This document shows, piece by piece, positions 9,805 to 21,868 of a DNA stretch of 64,000 nucleotides. Position 1 is the first letter of the stretch. Every line of letters begins with the position of its first letter. A program made the translations under genes and the position numbers. Below the pieces are notes generated by a model, which made no database searches, had not been told where the DNA came from, and saw only the letters and a program-made list of their open reading frames with translations. The DNA comes from Lampris incognitus (taxonomy: Eukaryota; Chordata; Actinopteri; Lampriformes; Lampridae). The stretch covers positions 53,131,985 through 53,195,984 of the forward strand of contig NC_079215.1 in the NCBI RefSeq assembly GCF_029633865.1. The letters are read 5' to 3'.

Positions 9805-12800
9805 TCACCTGCGGATTTTGTTCTTGAGGAAGGTGCTGGGGTACGTTTTCGGGGCGCGGGAGCAGGAGGCGCAGCAGGCGGTTCTGTAGTAGGGGTACAC
9901 ACACAGCCGGGCTTGTACCACCACAACGCAGTTGTGGTACTGGTCCCTGCATGACGGGTCTGGTGGGAGGGAGAACAGCGAGAACGATGGAGAAGTGCTT
10001 TAGTGACGAACAAACATGGGGGGGGGTCTAATAGTGGAGCATGGGGGGGTCTAATAGTGGAGCATGTCTCGGTTCTCTTACCAAGCTCCGCCAGGCAGGG
10101 CTGGGTGTTGCATTCGCCTCGGCTCTCCGGAGCCACGCCGGGCTCGCACCGCTCGCTCGGGGCGACGTTGTCGGAAAGGCAGCGCACCTCTCGCACACGG
10201 TAGCCGCCGCTGCAGGAGCGTGAACACTGCGGCGGGGCGGAGAGAGTCGGCAGGAGCAGGGATCGAAAAGGAGAGGGTGTCGTGAGGGGGGTTTGATTGA
10301 GTGACACGTCAATTTGTTTCACAATGACAGGCAAAGAGAAGCGACTCCACACAGGTGACCAGCCGCTTACCAACATTACCCTCGACTCGTCTCACGGCGG
10401 AGCACACGCTTTCAAACTTCCTCTAATACTTCAACGGAGGGGTAATTTACACTGTTGCACAAATGACGTCAAGCAGGAAGCTGTCTTCTTCTCCTGCCGC
10501 GTTATTGCAAGGAATATACGCACACGTGGGCTGTCGTCTACAGCAGTGTTTCTCAACCGGGGGTCCGCGGACCCCTAGTGGTCCGTGGTGTAATTGCAAG
10601 GGGTCCGTGAAAATAAAATATCTTTTAAAAAAAAAGATCCTATGACATTTATAGAAATAGGATTATTTTACTCAAATGTGACTGAGACCTTTATCTACCT
10701 AAACTATAAAGGGTAGCAGGACTTTTTTCTCTAATTACATCTGTTTCACTAGTGTAATTTATTGTATTTTAATAAGAGATCTCGCTCCCGTTTGCATTGT
10801 TAAAAGTTACTACATAAAAATTCTGTTGTTACATATATCTGAAAGTTACTGAATACATATTCTGTTTTGTTACATATATCTGAAAGTTACTGAATACATA
10901 TTCTGTTTTGTTACATATATCTGAAAGTTACTGCATAAGAATTCTGTTTTGTTAACTCTATCTAAGTTACAACTGAAAGCTCTTATTTTTGCCCCAAAGA
11001 GTGAATAAATGCTATAATGCAATTTAAAATGCAGTTTCTACTGTTTCTATCAAATTGCAACCCCCCCTCCCCCAAGATCAGGTGGAGGGGTCCTCAGGGT
11101 AGATCAAAAATACGCAGGGGGTCCAGGACCCCAAAAAGGTTGAGAACCACTGGTCTACAGAATATCATGCCATACTAGTGTTCAACTTTCCTCAGCAGGA
11201 GTTAAAGTACAAAAGCACGGGTTACTTAGCAGCATGGACGAGGGTTCACCGTTACACCATGCAGGAGAGCGTCACAGGCTCGGGTACTTACCGCACTCCA
11301 TTCTGTGACGTACCACTGCACGCCGCACAGCTTTAGTTGGCAGGGCTGCGAGGTGATTGGCTGAGACAGGTGGGAGCAGTTTGATTGGTCCACAACCTTG
11401 ACGCCATCGTTGTCATTGAGAAGACAGGCCACATTACGGGTCTGTGTGCCATTCCCGCACTCAGCAGAACACTTTGTTACGGAGAGACACACACACACAA
11501 ACACACAAACACACAAAGGCAAATGTCAGGTGCTGTTTCAAGTGGAAACATGAAGCGTGTTCATGTAGTGTTGGCTGTGTACATGGAGGGAGGCATGACT
11601 GTCCATCCCTGCGAGGTATGTGTGTGCGGTGTGTGTGTGTTGGTTACCTGACTCCAAGGACCCGTGTACCACTCTATGCGGTTTTGGCACGGCCCCGAGT
11701 CACAGGATGTCACCTCTGATGGGCGTTCCCCTTCACAGCTATCCAACGGGAGACTGGTCGTATGATCCATCAGGCATACTGCCATCCGTGTTCGACTTCC
11801 TGTACCACACTCTGCAGAACACTGTGTAACATCACGCGTGCGCACACGCACACAGACACACACACATAACGTTTTCCATTGCACGGCTGTCAGATTCAAC
11901 ACAACCCTTTTCCTCTCACTTATGTCACGCTCAAATGTGCGTGATCGTATCACATTCGAAACGCGTACGGTTTTCGCAAGTCCCGTTTCTGTCTTACCCG
12001 CTGGCTCCAGAGGGAGGTGAACCAGCTGCGGGCACAGGCGCCCATGTCACAGTTTTGCAGCGTGTCTGGCTTCAGGCCCACGTTACACTCCTCGTCCTCC
12101 TCAACGTCCCCCTGGTCGCTCACGCACACCACCTCCCTGCTGCGCTGACCCACTCCACATGGCACTGAGCACTAGAGGAGAGGTAGCGAGGGAGAGGAGA
12201 AAGAAAGAAAGACAAAGATCATGGTTTTCCTTATGGAGTGGTTGGGTTCTAGCATTTACTGACCGGTAGCTAAACTTCTCAGGTACGAAATAAAAGTCAA
12301 AGACAGCTACTTCCATATTGCTACTATAGGTTTTTCAAAATCACACTGGTAAAAGGCAGAACACTTTGAACAGCATATAACAATGGGTTATGACGATACA
12401 CCGACGAGCCAAAATATTATGACCACTCACAGGTGAACCGAATAACGGTGACCATCTCCGAACAATGGCACGCGTCAGGGTCTGGGTAGGTCAGCTGGTT
12501 AGCGAACAATCAGTTCTCGTAGTCAAGGCGTCGGATGCAGGAGAAATGGGCAGGAGTGAAGACCTGAGCGACTCTGACAAGGGCCATGTTGTTATGGCCA
12601 GACGGAGGAGGGGCAAACCGTAAACCGGCGACAGGGTGTTGGGCGCCCGAGACTTGTTATGTTTTGGAACTTCTTCAGTACACGACGAGGCTCATCGATG
12701 CGCGAGGGTAACGAAGGCTATCCCGTCTGGTCAAAACCGCCCGGAAGGTCTGCTGTGGCACAAGTCACAGGACATTTAATGATGCGTATGGAAGGAATGT

Positions 12801-13579
12801 GCCCACCATCGAAAAGCGCCTACAATGAGCACACGAGCGTCAGAACTGGACCTTGGAGAAATGGAAGAAGGTCCTCTGGTCTGATGAGCCCTGCTTTCTT
12901 CTAGATCACGTGGATGGCCGTGTACATGTACGCCATTTAGTACCTGGGGAAGAGATGACAACAGGATGCACTGTGGGGCGACGACAAGCCGGTGGAGGCA
13001 ATGTGATGCTCTGGGCAATATCCTGCTGGGAAATCCTGGGTCGGCCATTCATGTGGACATAAATGTGACACGTGACACCTGCCTAAACATCGTCGCAGAC
13101 CAGGTACACCCCTTCACGTCAGTGGTATTCCCCGATGGCAGTGGCCTCTTTCAGCAGGCAAATGCGCCCTGCCACACAGCACACGTTGTTCAGGAATGGT
13201 TTGAGGAACATGATGAAGTGTTCAATGTGTTGCCCTGGCCTCCAAATCCTCCAGATCTCAATCCAATTGAGCATCTGTGGGATGTGCCGGGACCGTCAAA
13301 TCTAATCCATGGCGGCTCCACCTCACAAATTACAGGACTTAAAGGATCTGCGGCTAATGTTTTGGTGTCAGATACCACAGGACTCTTTTAGGGCTCTTGT
13401 AGAGTCCATTCCTCGGCGGGTCAGCACTTTTTTGGTGGCACACAGAAGACCAACAGTATATTAGGCAGGTGGTCATAATGGTTTGGCTCATATGCAATAG
13501 CGTGTGCATCGATATTGAAGTCAATTGATACTGATATAATGGTACATCCTATAAATAGGCATTTATAAATGTATAACTC

Positions 13580-13645
<66 letters not shown>

Positions 13646-16600
13646 CTGTCATGGTGAAGAAGCTTGTGTGTACTAATGAGCCCGAGAGCTATGCCGTCTG
13701 GCTACTGGTAGGGTCACTCAAAGCGGAAAGGCCAAGGGGGAGGTTCCAGACGAAGCACGATCTTCAATCCACGACCCAAGACCTCAACGGCGGAACCGGC
13801 AGAAGATGTCTTCAGGTCACAATGACAGTGAAGATGGATGAAGGCTGCAACAGAGGGTGGTCAGAGGGTTTTTTTTTACATGGTGATGCTGGTCGCGTGG
13901 CTCGGGTCCTGAGCTGTTCCGTTGGCGTCTGCTTGGCATCCTCCTCATCATATTCTTCAAATATGTTATAATTCCATTATAGTTCTGTTACACTCTTTCA
14001 ACGTTGTATTCTGTAAACATCCATTGCACGTTGTCCTTCTTGGGAGAGAGATCCCTCCTCTGTTGCTCTCCGTGAGGTTTCTTTCTATTTTTTCTCCCTG
14101 TTAAAGGGATTTTTTTGGTTTTTTAAAGGAGTTGTTCCTTATCCGATGCAAGGGTCTAAGGACTGGAAGTTGTGCTGCTATAAAGCCCCTTGAGGCGAAT
14201 TTGTAATTTGTGATATTGGGCTATACAGATAAAATTGGCTTGACGTGACTTGGTCTGCAATCGTCTTGACTCTCCATGCCATTGGACTCTGACCACTCCC
14301 TTCCAAAGACCGTGTGGTGGCTGCAGGCGCATCAGCCTCTCGATGTAAAAAGCTGTCACACGCAGGCATCCTCCCGCAAGGATCAACCCATAAACATCCT
14401 GGGTCAAAGCCCTGTGGCAATAAGGATTAGGTGGCGGGGGCAGGACAGTGAAGTCTGGCAGCCCCTAGACACAACCTAGCACACAGGTGGTGGGTGTATG
14501 ATCAGTCGCTAAGCCCCAGGACTGAGGCAGAGGGGCTTCTTGGCTGCTGTGCCCACAACTGAGCAGCCCTATTTAGGATCCGCTCTGCTCACCTCAGCTG
14601 GGGACGGGGCAAGAAAAGGTGCCCTAAACATAGTCTGCCTCATAACTCCCGTCTGGACCACCGCATCCAGAGGGATCACTACCATGCGGTCAGAAATAGA
14701 AACTCGTATATTTTGGAGCCTGGAACATACGAACCCTCATGGTCAATTGATCCAGCAGCCGACGTGGACAGCGTACCGCCATCATTGCCCAAGAGCTGAG
14801 AAGATCTCGGATTGATATTGTCGCACTCTCTGAAACCTGATTAGCTGACCAAGGACAGTTGAAAGAGGAGAAGGGTGGTTCCGCTTCTTTCTGGAAAGGA
14901 CAAGCAGCTGATGTGCCGAGGATCCATGGTGTGGTGTTCACCATCAAAAACAGCCTCATTTGCCACCTTGCTGAGCTTCCTCTGGGCATCAATGAACTCC
15001 TGATGACAATACGACTGACGCTTGTAAACAACCAAAGCATCACCGTCATCAGTGCACACTTGACTCACAAGATGAAGTAAATGAGACTTTCTATGTCGAC
15101 CTGGACAATGTCCTCACCAAAGTCCCCAAGGAGGATAAGCTAATCCTGCTTGGAGATTTCAATGCCAGAGTGGGACGGAATTACAACTTGTGAAGAGGCA
15201 TAACTGGCAAGGAAGGAGTTGGAAACACAAACTCTGATGGTGTCCTGTTGTTAACATCATGCTCAGAACACAGCGTAATCATCGCCAACACACTCTTCCG
15301 CCAGAAGAACAAAATTAAAACAACCTGGGGGCACCCGCGGTCTAACATTTGACACCTCATTGACTACATTATCGTCCATCAAAGAGACCAATGCGAGGTA
15401 TTTAACACCAGCCAGAGTGATGATCAGTGTGGATGACTGCTGGACTGACCACCACCTTATCTGCTTTACCCTGCCCATCCAACTTCACCAGAAAAGAAGG
15501 GTGCAGAAAAAGATGAGCCGCCCAAAGTTTAACCTTGAAAGACTTACTGATACCTCCTCTTGTCAACAGTTCAACTCATAGAGGAGGACATGGCAGCACC
15601 ATCTAGTCTAAGAGAAGTCCAGGATGCCATCAGGATAATGAAAATCAACAAGGCTGCTGGTCCTGATGAAATACCAGCAGAAGTACTGAGGGCAGGTGGA
15701 CCTACACTCCTCAGACATATCCATGCCCTGCTACTTAAAATATGGGAAAAAGAGGGAGTCCCTTGTGTAACTTAGGGATGCACCCATTGTCTCTATCTTT
15801 AAGAAAGGGGACAAAGCCGAGTTCAGAAACTACCGGGCATTTCTTTACTTTCCACCACAGGGAAAGCCCTGGATAGGGTTTTGGCCAACAGACTCCTCCC
15901 AATATCAGAGGAAATTCTGCCAGAATCCCATAGCAGTTTTTGTCCTAACAGAGGCACCAAGGACAGGATTTTTACTGTTCGCCAACTCCAGGAAAAAGGC
16001 CAGGAACAGAATCAACTATTGTACATGGCCTTTATAGACTTAACCAAAGCTTTTGATTCTGTAAACCGCCAGGCCCTCTGGCTAGATCTGTCAAAAATAG
16101 GTTGCCCTGGGGTGTCTGGGCAGCGTAGCGGTCCATTCCATTGCCTACCAACACGGGAATCGCCGGATCGAATCCCCATGTTACCTCCGGCTTGGTCGGA
16201 TTGGTGTCTGCTGGTGGGAATGCCGGATGTGGGTGTGTGTCCTGGTCGCTGCGCTTGCGCCTCCTCTGGTCGGGCGGGGTGCCTGTTCAGGGGGGAGGGG
16301 AATTGGGGGAATAGCGTGAGCCTCCCATGTGTTATGTCCCCCTGGCGAAACTCCTCACTGTCAGGTGAAAAGAAGCGGCTGACGACTCCACATGTATCAT
16401 AGGAGACATGAGGTAGTCTGCAGCCCTCCCCAGATCGGCAGAGAGGGTGGAGCAGCGACCGGCACAGCTCAGAAGAGTAGGGTAATTGGCCGCATACAAT
16501 TGGAGAGAAAAAAGGGGGGAGGGGGGGATAGGTTGCCCTGACAAATATATCAGAGTACTATGACTACTACATGATAATATGTCAGCTAGAGTACTCAGCA

Positions 16601-17797
16601 GTTATGGCGATGAGACAGAGTCCTTCAAGGTCCACACAGGAGTTAAACAAGGCTGTGTCATTGCCCCAAGCTGGTTCTCTCTCTTCATTGCCACCATGCT
16701 CCACCTCACAGGTCCCAATCTGCCTCAGGGAGTCAAAATCATGTGCAGAACTGATGGGAACCTTCTAAACATTAAAAGATTTAAGGCTAAATGTAAAACC
16801 AACCACAACATCCATCATAGAGCTGCAGTACACCGATGACAGCGCCTTAGTGTCCCTCGTAGAAGAGGAACTACAGAGCATACTGGACGCCTAGGCAGAG
16901 ACATTCAAGCAGCTTGGCCTGGCCATTAACATAAAAAAGGCCCATATCCTCTACCCACCCAACAGAAATATGCCTGCACTGACCCCATCCATCTCTGTAG
17001 ACAACACCAGACTCGAAAACGTGGAACAATCCCCATTTCTTGGCAGGCTTCTCTCCTCCAAAGCCAACACTGACATTGAAATACACCATCGTCTCAGTTG
17101 TGCCAGCCGGGCCCTCTCAAGATTGAGTGAAAGGGTTTTTGAAAACCGTGACCTTCAGACCAGAGCAGAAATTCGGGTGTACAAAGCGGTCGTGCCGCCC
17201 ACGCTGCTGTATGGGTTAGAAAGCCTGGACCACAGACAGCAGGCACCTTGAAGGCACTCGAGGCATACCAACAGCGATGCCTCAGGAAGAGCCTTAAGAT
17301 CAGCTGGGAGGATAAGCGCACCAACTTCAGCGTCCTCGAGGAGGCCAAGACGCCTACTATAACTGCCACCGTCACACAACATCAGCTGAGATGGACTGGC
17401 CGTGTCCTCCGCATGTCTGACTCTTGCCTCCTGAAACAAGTCCTTTACTGTCGGCTCGTGACAGGACGCAGTGCCTCAGGAGGACAAAAGAAGCGATGGG
17501 AAGATATTAAGGCCTACATCAAAAGGTTTGGCTTTGACCTTCACACCTGGGCAGCAAAACACAGGGAGGCCCGGGGACTGGCTGTCCGTGAGGCTGCTGG
17601 GCGCCACAACCATGACCTCCATTGTGATGTTGAAAACAGAAAGGAGCGAGTTACCAGAAAGGCCCAAACCACATCCTCAACCCCTTCTTCACACCTTTGC
17701 CCACATTGCCCCAAAATATGCGACTCCAGTATCAGCCTCTACACCCACTTGAAGACCCATAAGGACCTAGAAGTCATACTCGACCCCGAGTGACCAC

Positions 17798-17835
<38 letters not shown>

Positions 17836-20087
17836 GTGTATGTGTGTGTGTGTGTGTGTGTGTGTTTTCTCACCGGGCTCCATTCAGAGCGTATCTGCCA
17901 CTGGCTACAGATCTTCAGCTGACAGACAGACTTGGTCACCGGCCTATCAGACGTCCCACAGAGCTCCGCTGCCACCGTTGCCAGCGTCTCTGTTCCGTTG
18001 TCATGTACATGGGTGACCTGGCGGCAGATTACCTGGCGATGCTGAGTCCCGGGACCACACCTCCTGCTGCACTCCGACCACTCCCCCAGGTCCCAGCTTT
18101 CAGCCAGCCACGGAGGAAGGAGGGAAAGTTTTAGGCTTTCAAAATCAAAAGAAACTCAGAGCGCAGAAACAGCCGCGAGGGCTTTTACGTTTAGTTTGGT
18201 GCGTTTGGCAGAAGCTCTTTTCCATTTATATCAGCAGTGTAATGATAAGCTTGGGTTTCTCGACGACAGAAATTACAAGCAAGGGAAAAATCCCAAAGGG
18301 AGGCCGTAGGCCAGGGGCTTAATGCTGTTCTAACATCTGAGTTTGAAATGAACATGGAAGAGGTACGGCGCTGTCATTTTACATCCCTCCCTAATGAACA
18401 TCTTGTTAAATTCAATTGGGGAGGCAAACTGGAACCAACGCGAGCTACCGCTGACCCGTTCAGTTTATTTTCTGTACCGACGCACCCAAGACAACATCTT
18501 TGATGCCCCAAGTACTACCACAGCCCAACATCACAGCTTCCTGACCGGTACTGACTGCTACTCACTTTTTGGTATTTAGGCTACAGACATTTCAGCCCTT
18601 CACATCATAACCGGAGTTACGGCTTTCAGCTATAACTGTTGTTGATCTATTCCGCGTAAAGACGCTCCGCGGGGACGCGGAGACGGTCCAGACAGCACTC
18701 GCCGGATCAGTCACACTGGGTACCGAGTTGGCAATGCTTCACTACGTGCTTAGGCATTTACTACAAGACGTGAAAACCAATTCCACACCAAAGCACGTCA
18801 CTCTAACCGACTGTGACTGTTGACTGAACAACGGCTGGAAAAAAATGTGGGTGATGAAAATGGAAAGGGTCACAGTTAGACGTGAAACTAAAACAATTCA
18901 AGCCTGTTTTGTATGTATTTTGATACATGTGTGACCAAAAGCTTGGTTCTGTGTGTGTGTGTGTGTGTCGCTAACTTTGCAGGACAAGACTGGTTAGAGC
19001 AGTCCTTCTCCTGGTTTGGGGGTCGGAGGGCCGGGTCACAGAGGTCGGCAGGTACAGTGGTCTGGTGCTCCCTCTCTACACACCCCCATAGCACCTGGTG
19101 TCTACCTGGCAAGCACACGCACACACACACACACACACACAACAGACACACACATCAAGTGAAATTAAACAAGCATGCTAGGGTGTATTTCCGTCTGTGA
19201 CTGGGCGCCATGAGAATTTCCAGTTTGTCACACTTTATCCAACATGTTTTCAACTTGAGCGATGGTACCAATCATGTTTCCATGTGCTCATCTGTTTAGA
19301 CTTTGCTGTTGTTTTGCGGTAAGCCCAGTCCTGTGGCTCTGTAGCATGCCCCGTGTCAGAATTCAAAATGAGCCCGCTGTTTCTAGGTAAATATTTTGGT
19401 CATATCTGTGCTACATGAAAGGGGTGTTGTTTGGTGGGGTCTTGATTTCGGGCTGTTGTAATATGATATCGTGCGTATGTATGTATGCCTTCTTTCCTAA
19501 GTAGGTGTTTCCCCCACCGGTGCCGCAGGTGGTGCTGCATGCCGTATTTCCCATCCGAGCCCAGGCGTAGGTAGATAAGGGATCAGAGTTCACCTCCGGA
19601 TCCGACGGGACCTGGTTGGGGTGGAGTCTCTCTCCGGCGATGTCGTTGCTCGTGATTTCGCCGCGGCTCAGGTCTTCGTCTGGGAGGGCAGAGTCAGCGG
19701 TCTCAATTAAGGGGAGTCAGTTTTGTCGGCGCAGGAGGCCCCGGGAAGCGTGGTCACAGAGTGAGAACGTGTCGTCTGGGAGCCTGCTTTGTTGTCGACT
19801 TCTCGGTGTACTTAACGAGACGTCTCAGCGTTATCTCGCGGCTGGTCGGCCCAAAGTAACACAAATCGAGCGATTTTTTTGTCATTGGGGAGGTCAAATA
19901 TTAGGTAACGAAACTGAATCCGTGACAAGCGACACATCATTGACTACACATGTGCGGCGAGCATCCGGGACAATGCTTGGCTGACCGGTCGACATTTAAT
20001 ATTATTTCAATTATAATCAAATTTTCAAAAGGGACTCTTTTCTTGAGAGGATAGCTATTGAGTTTCTGCGGCCCTGCGCGGAGTTCT

Positions 20088-20165
<78 letters not shown>

Positions 20166-21868
20166 CATCTGCTATGTGTTATTTTCCCCAGGGGCAGGGC
20201 AGGAGCCTTCGTATGAGAAAGTGACACTGTGGTTGGCTGGGTCACTCTCCCATACGATTATGTGTGCGTTTGTGTGTGTGTGTGTGTGTGTGCACTCACC
20301 TAGAGACAGTACATCAGGGGTGGGTGTATCTGGCGTAGGACTGGGGTGTGCGTTTTGTAACGGCATGTTGTACTCATAGTTCACCCCGGCACCTGGCTGC
20401 TGGTAGATCAGCTGCGGGGCAGAAAGAGAGAGATCATGAGGCGGGGGGGGGGACCCCGAGAGAAGAGGGGGTGATTATGAGGCCCGTCCGCGAGAGTGTC
20501 GACACACGAGAAACGGCCCAGGCGAGGGTCCTGGCCTTCCGTCACCTCTGGGACTCACATAGACATGCAGGCCCTCTGTCGTCGGCCCGGGCGCGGCGAT
20601 CGACTCGCCGCTACGAGAGCGGATCTCGTTGGGCCGGCGGTACGTGAACAGGGTCCCCAAGGCGGCGAAGGTGCCGGGCCTGTCGATCGCCCAGTTGCCA
20701 TTGACGATGGAGGCGCCGCTCGGGGTCCGGAGAGCTGCAGAAAAGCCCCGTAATCAACCGTTATTAAAAAAAAAAAAAAAGAAAAAAACCCCAAATCTAC
20801 CACAAGGGTCAAATTTCTCTCGTGCACAAAATGATCCACAATGCGTCGCCAAATGGACGTGTTTCTTCTTGTTTGTGTGTGTCCGTGTACGCCTGAGACC
20901 CTGGAATTGTTGCCATTAGTTGTGCAGGTGTGTGTGTGTGTGTATGTGTGTGTGTGTGTGTGTGCACCTAGGTAGTTCCTGCTCTTGACAGTCTCCTGCA
21001 CTGTGATGTTGTGCGCTCCTGCAGGAATCTCGACTATCTTATGGTAGCCCACGCTCAGGAAGGGATGGGAGAAATTCCCCTTCACCACCTCGAAGCCCTG
21101 CCAACAAACAGATGCATGTACAGATTTATGTGCACACATGCACACACACGCGGACACACAGCGTACCGCAATATCCAGATCATAACCCTCGCCGCCTTTT
21201 CTATTTTTTTTCCTCCCATGTCTCTCCTTCTCTGTGCAGACGTCCTTCGGCTAATTAAACCAGGCTAACGATTTTACCTCGATTGCCTCCCTCCTATATG
21301 CAGATGTGCATTTTGAAATAACACTGATGCACGGTCATTCGTTTTATTGTTACACTCTGATCCTTTGCGGTTAGTTTGTAGCCAATCTGAGCAATACACA
21401 GTGAGTCAAAGTTGCCGCTGTATTGTTCAGCAATGTCTCAAATAGTTCATTTCATTAAAAAAAAAAAAGAAAGAAGAAAAGAATACAATGTTAAATTTGA
21501 ATTTCACAGGAGCAGCAATGCATTTTTTTTGTTGATTTACACATCACTCGTGTATTTCAAAGTGTCATTCAAATGTGAATCCCCTTAGCCACACGATGCC
21601 CTGACTATAATCTGTTGCATTACAAAACAAACCTTCCCCCCCCCCACGTGGCTGTGTCACGATAATCTAAAAAAAAAACTAAAAAAAAACTGGCATGTGC
21701 CACTTATATATCTGATGATCTTACCTGCAGAGGGGGGGCGCTGACATCCGTATCCCTGCCAAGGGAGCCAGACGGCGGCCAAAGGAGACAGATAGGCAGG
21801 GTGAGCCGGAGGAGACCAAGAGCTCGACCTTGCCACAGGGAGCGGAGCTGCTGCCACAACACAGCCAT
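9805..21868 (-). CDS. thsd4: thsd4-like (ADAMTSL6) extracellular matrix protein, short form, 634 aa
   Basis: Twelve coding exons in transcription order: 21868-21725, 21097-20968, 20734-20559, 20411-20300, 19679-19518, 19105-18976, 18096-17874, 12171-11998, 11821-11648, 11471-11292, 10226-10082, 9959-9805. All junctions have GT/AG and consistent phases, summing to 1905 bp including TGA. Exon 1 encodes a signal peptide (core ALGLLRLTLPICLLW). Residues about 49-170 are the ADAMTS spacer (GYHKIVEIPAGAHNITVQE; NGNWAIDRPGTF). Six thrombospondin type-1 repeats follow (for example WSECSRRCGPG, CSVPCGVGQRSREV, CSAECGTGSRTR). The PLAC domain ends the protein (VVVVQARLCVYPYYRTACCASC). The family is secreted, binds fibrillin-1 and promotes microfibril assembly. 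From knowledge of the family, THSD4 is the closest match, ahead of ADAMTSL4. The N-terminal TSR and cysteine-rich part of the long form are absent here, resembling the reported short (beta) isoform. The exon 6 donor (AAA|GTTAGC) is weak. Confidence 0.85.
10544..11152. mobile_element. Non-autonomous hAT MITE in thsd4 intron 10
   Basis: The left end CAGTGTTTCTCAACCGGGGG and right end GGTTGAGAACCACTG form terminal inverted repeats. An exact 8-bp target duplication GTCTACAG flanks it at 10536-10543 and 11153-11160. The interior includes about 3.5 tandem copies of a 45-bp unit (10,800-10,950) with TTACATATATCTGAAAGTTA. It sits in the intron between the exon ending at 11292 and the exon starting at 10226. 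Confidence 0.95.
10800..10955. repeat. 45-bp tandem repeat inside the hAT MITE
   Basis: Units of the type GAAAGTTACTGAATACATATTCTG...TTGTTACATATATCT are repeated about 3.5 times with a few substitutions. Confidence 0.85.
12398..13491 (+). mobile_element. Tc1/mariner DD36E-type element, decayed copy C (thsd4 intron 7)
   Basis: The left end ACACCGACGAGCCAAAATAT and right end GTGGTCATAATGGTTTGGCT are inverted repeats. The transposase pieces include LWSDEPCFLLDHVDGRVHVR, VMLWAISCWE and the second block QQANAPCHTAHVV, where the catalytic Asp has become Ala. The third block PPDLNPIEHLWD keeps its Glu, 36 residues downstream. The helix-turn-helix half is mostly unrecognisable. It is inactive and lies in the large intron between exons 7 and 8 of the thsd4-like gene. 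Confidence 0.85.
13582..13640. repeat. (TG)n microsatellite
   Basis: Nearly 30 TG units ending in GCGCGCGC. Confidence 0.95.
13955..14258 (-). repeat. Fish LINE-like tail repeat with (CTTGA)n-type end, copy 1
   Basis: Read on the plus strand the unit runs through TTGAGGCGAATTTGTAATTT, GATATTGGGCTATACAGATAA and AATTGGCTTGACGTGACTT. The same unit appears in the opposite orientation at 48,311-48,427 and 55,131-55,410, where it starts GTCAAGTCAAGT. No coding part is preserved. Confidence 0.7.
14262..17835 (+). mobile_element. Non-LTR retrotransposon (LINE) with endonuclease, RT and C-terminal zinc finger, decayed
   Basis: Plus-strand frames with many breaks show the domains in order. An AP-endonuclease-like region (about 14,690-15,480) includes ALSET, ILLGDFNARVGRN and the WTDHHLI motif. 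The reverse transcriptase (about 15,590-17,100) includes MKINKAAGPDEIPAEVLRAG, YMAFIDLTKAFDSVNRQALW, HTGVKQGCVIAPS and LQYTDDSALV. Next is a C-terminal region with ALEAYQQRCLRKSLKISWED and a final C2H2-like finger CPHCPKICDSS...HLKTH. A (GAT)n tail at 17,797-17,835 closes it. It belongs to the LINE group whose proteins are often labelled 'craniofacial development protein 2-like'; I do not assign the clade. A SINE interrupts it at 16,110-16,527. Confidence 0.85.
16110..16527 (+). mobile_element. tRNA-derived SINE (family S1), copy inserted in the LINE
   Basis: The head has RNA polymerase III boxes (GTAGCG at the A box, GGATCGAATCCC as B box), then a shared body and a G-rich tail. An exact 13-bp target duplication ATAGGTTGCCCTG lies at 16097-16109 and 16528-16540. 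The LINE reading frame continues across it, proving later insertion. Confidence 0.95.
17797..17866. repeat. (GAT)n tail followed by (GT)n, abutting a thsd4 splice donor
   Basis: About 12 GAT units, then about 14 GT units. The repeat ends 7 bases from the donor dinucleotide (17,872-17,873) of the thsd4 exon 17874-18096. Confidence 0.9.
20090..20163. repeat. (CA)n microsatellite
   Basis: About 36 CA units in the intron between thsd4 exons 4 and 5. Confidence 0.95.

Noticed and set aside
9708-10376. 222-aa minus-strand open frame over thsd4 exons 11-12
   Set aside because: Only the 10,226-10,082 part is coding in that frame; the rest is intron, and the last exon uses another frame.
20555-21157. 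200-aa minus-strand open frame
   Set aside because: It reads through introns. The real thsd4 exons at 20,559-20,734 and 20,968-21,097 are in a different, spliced frame for part of it.
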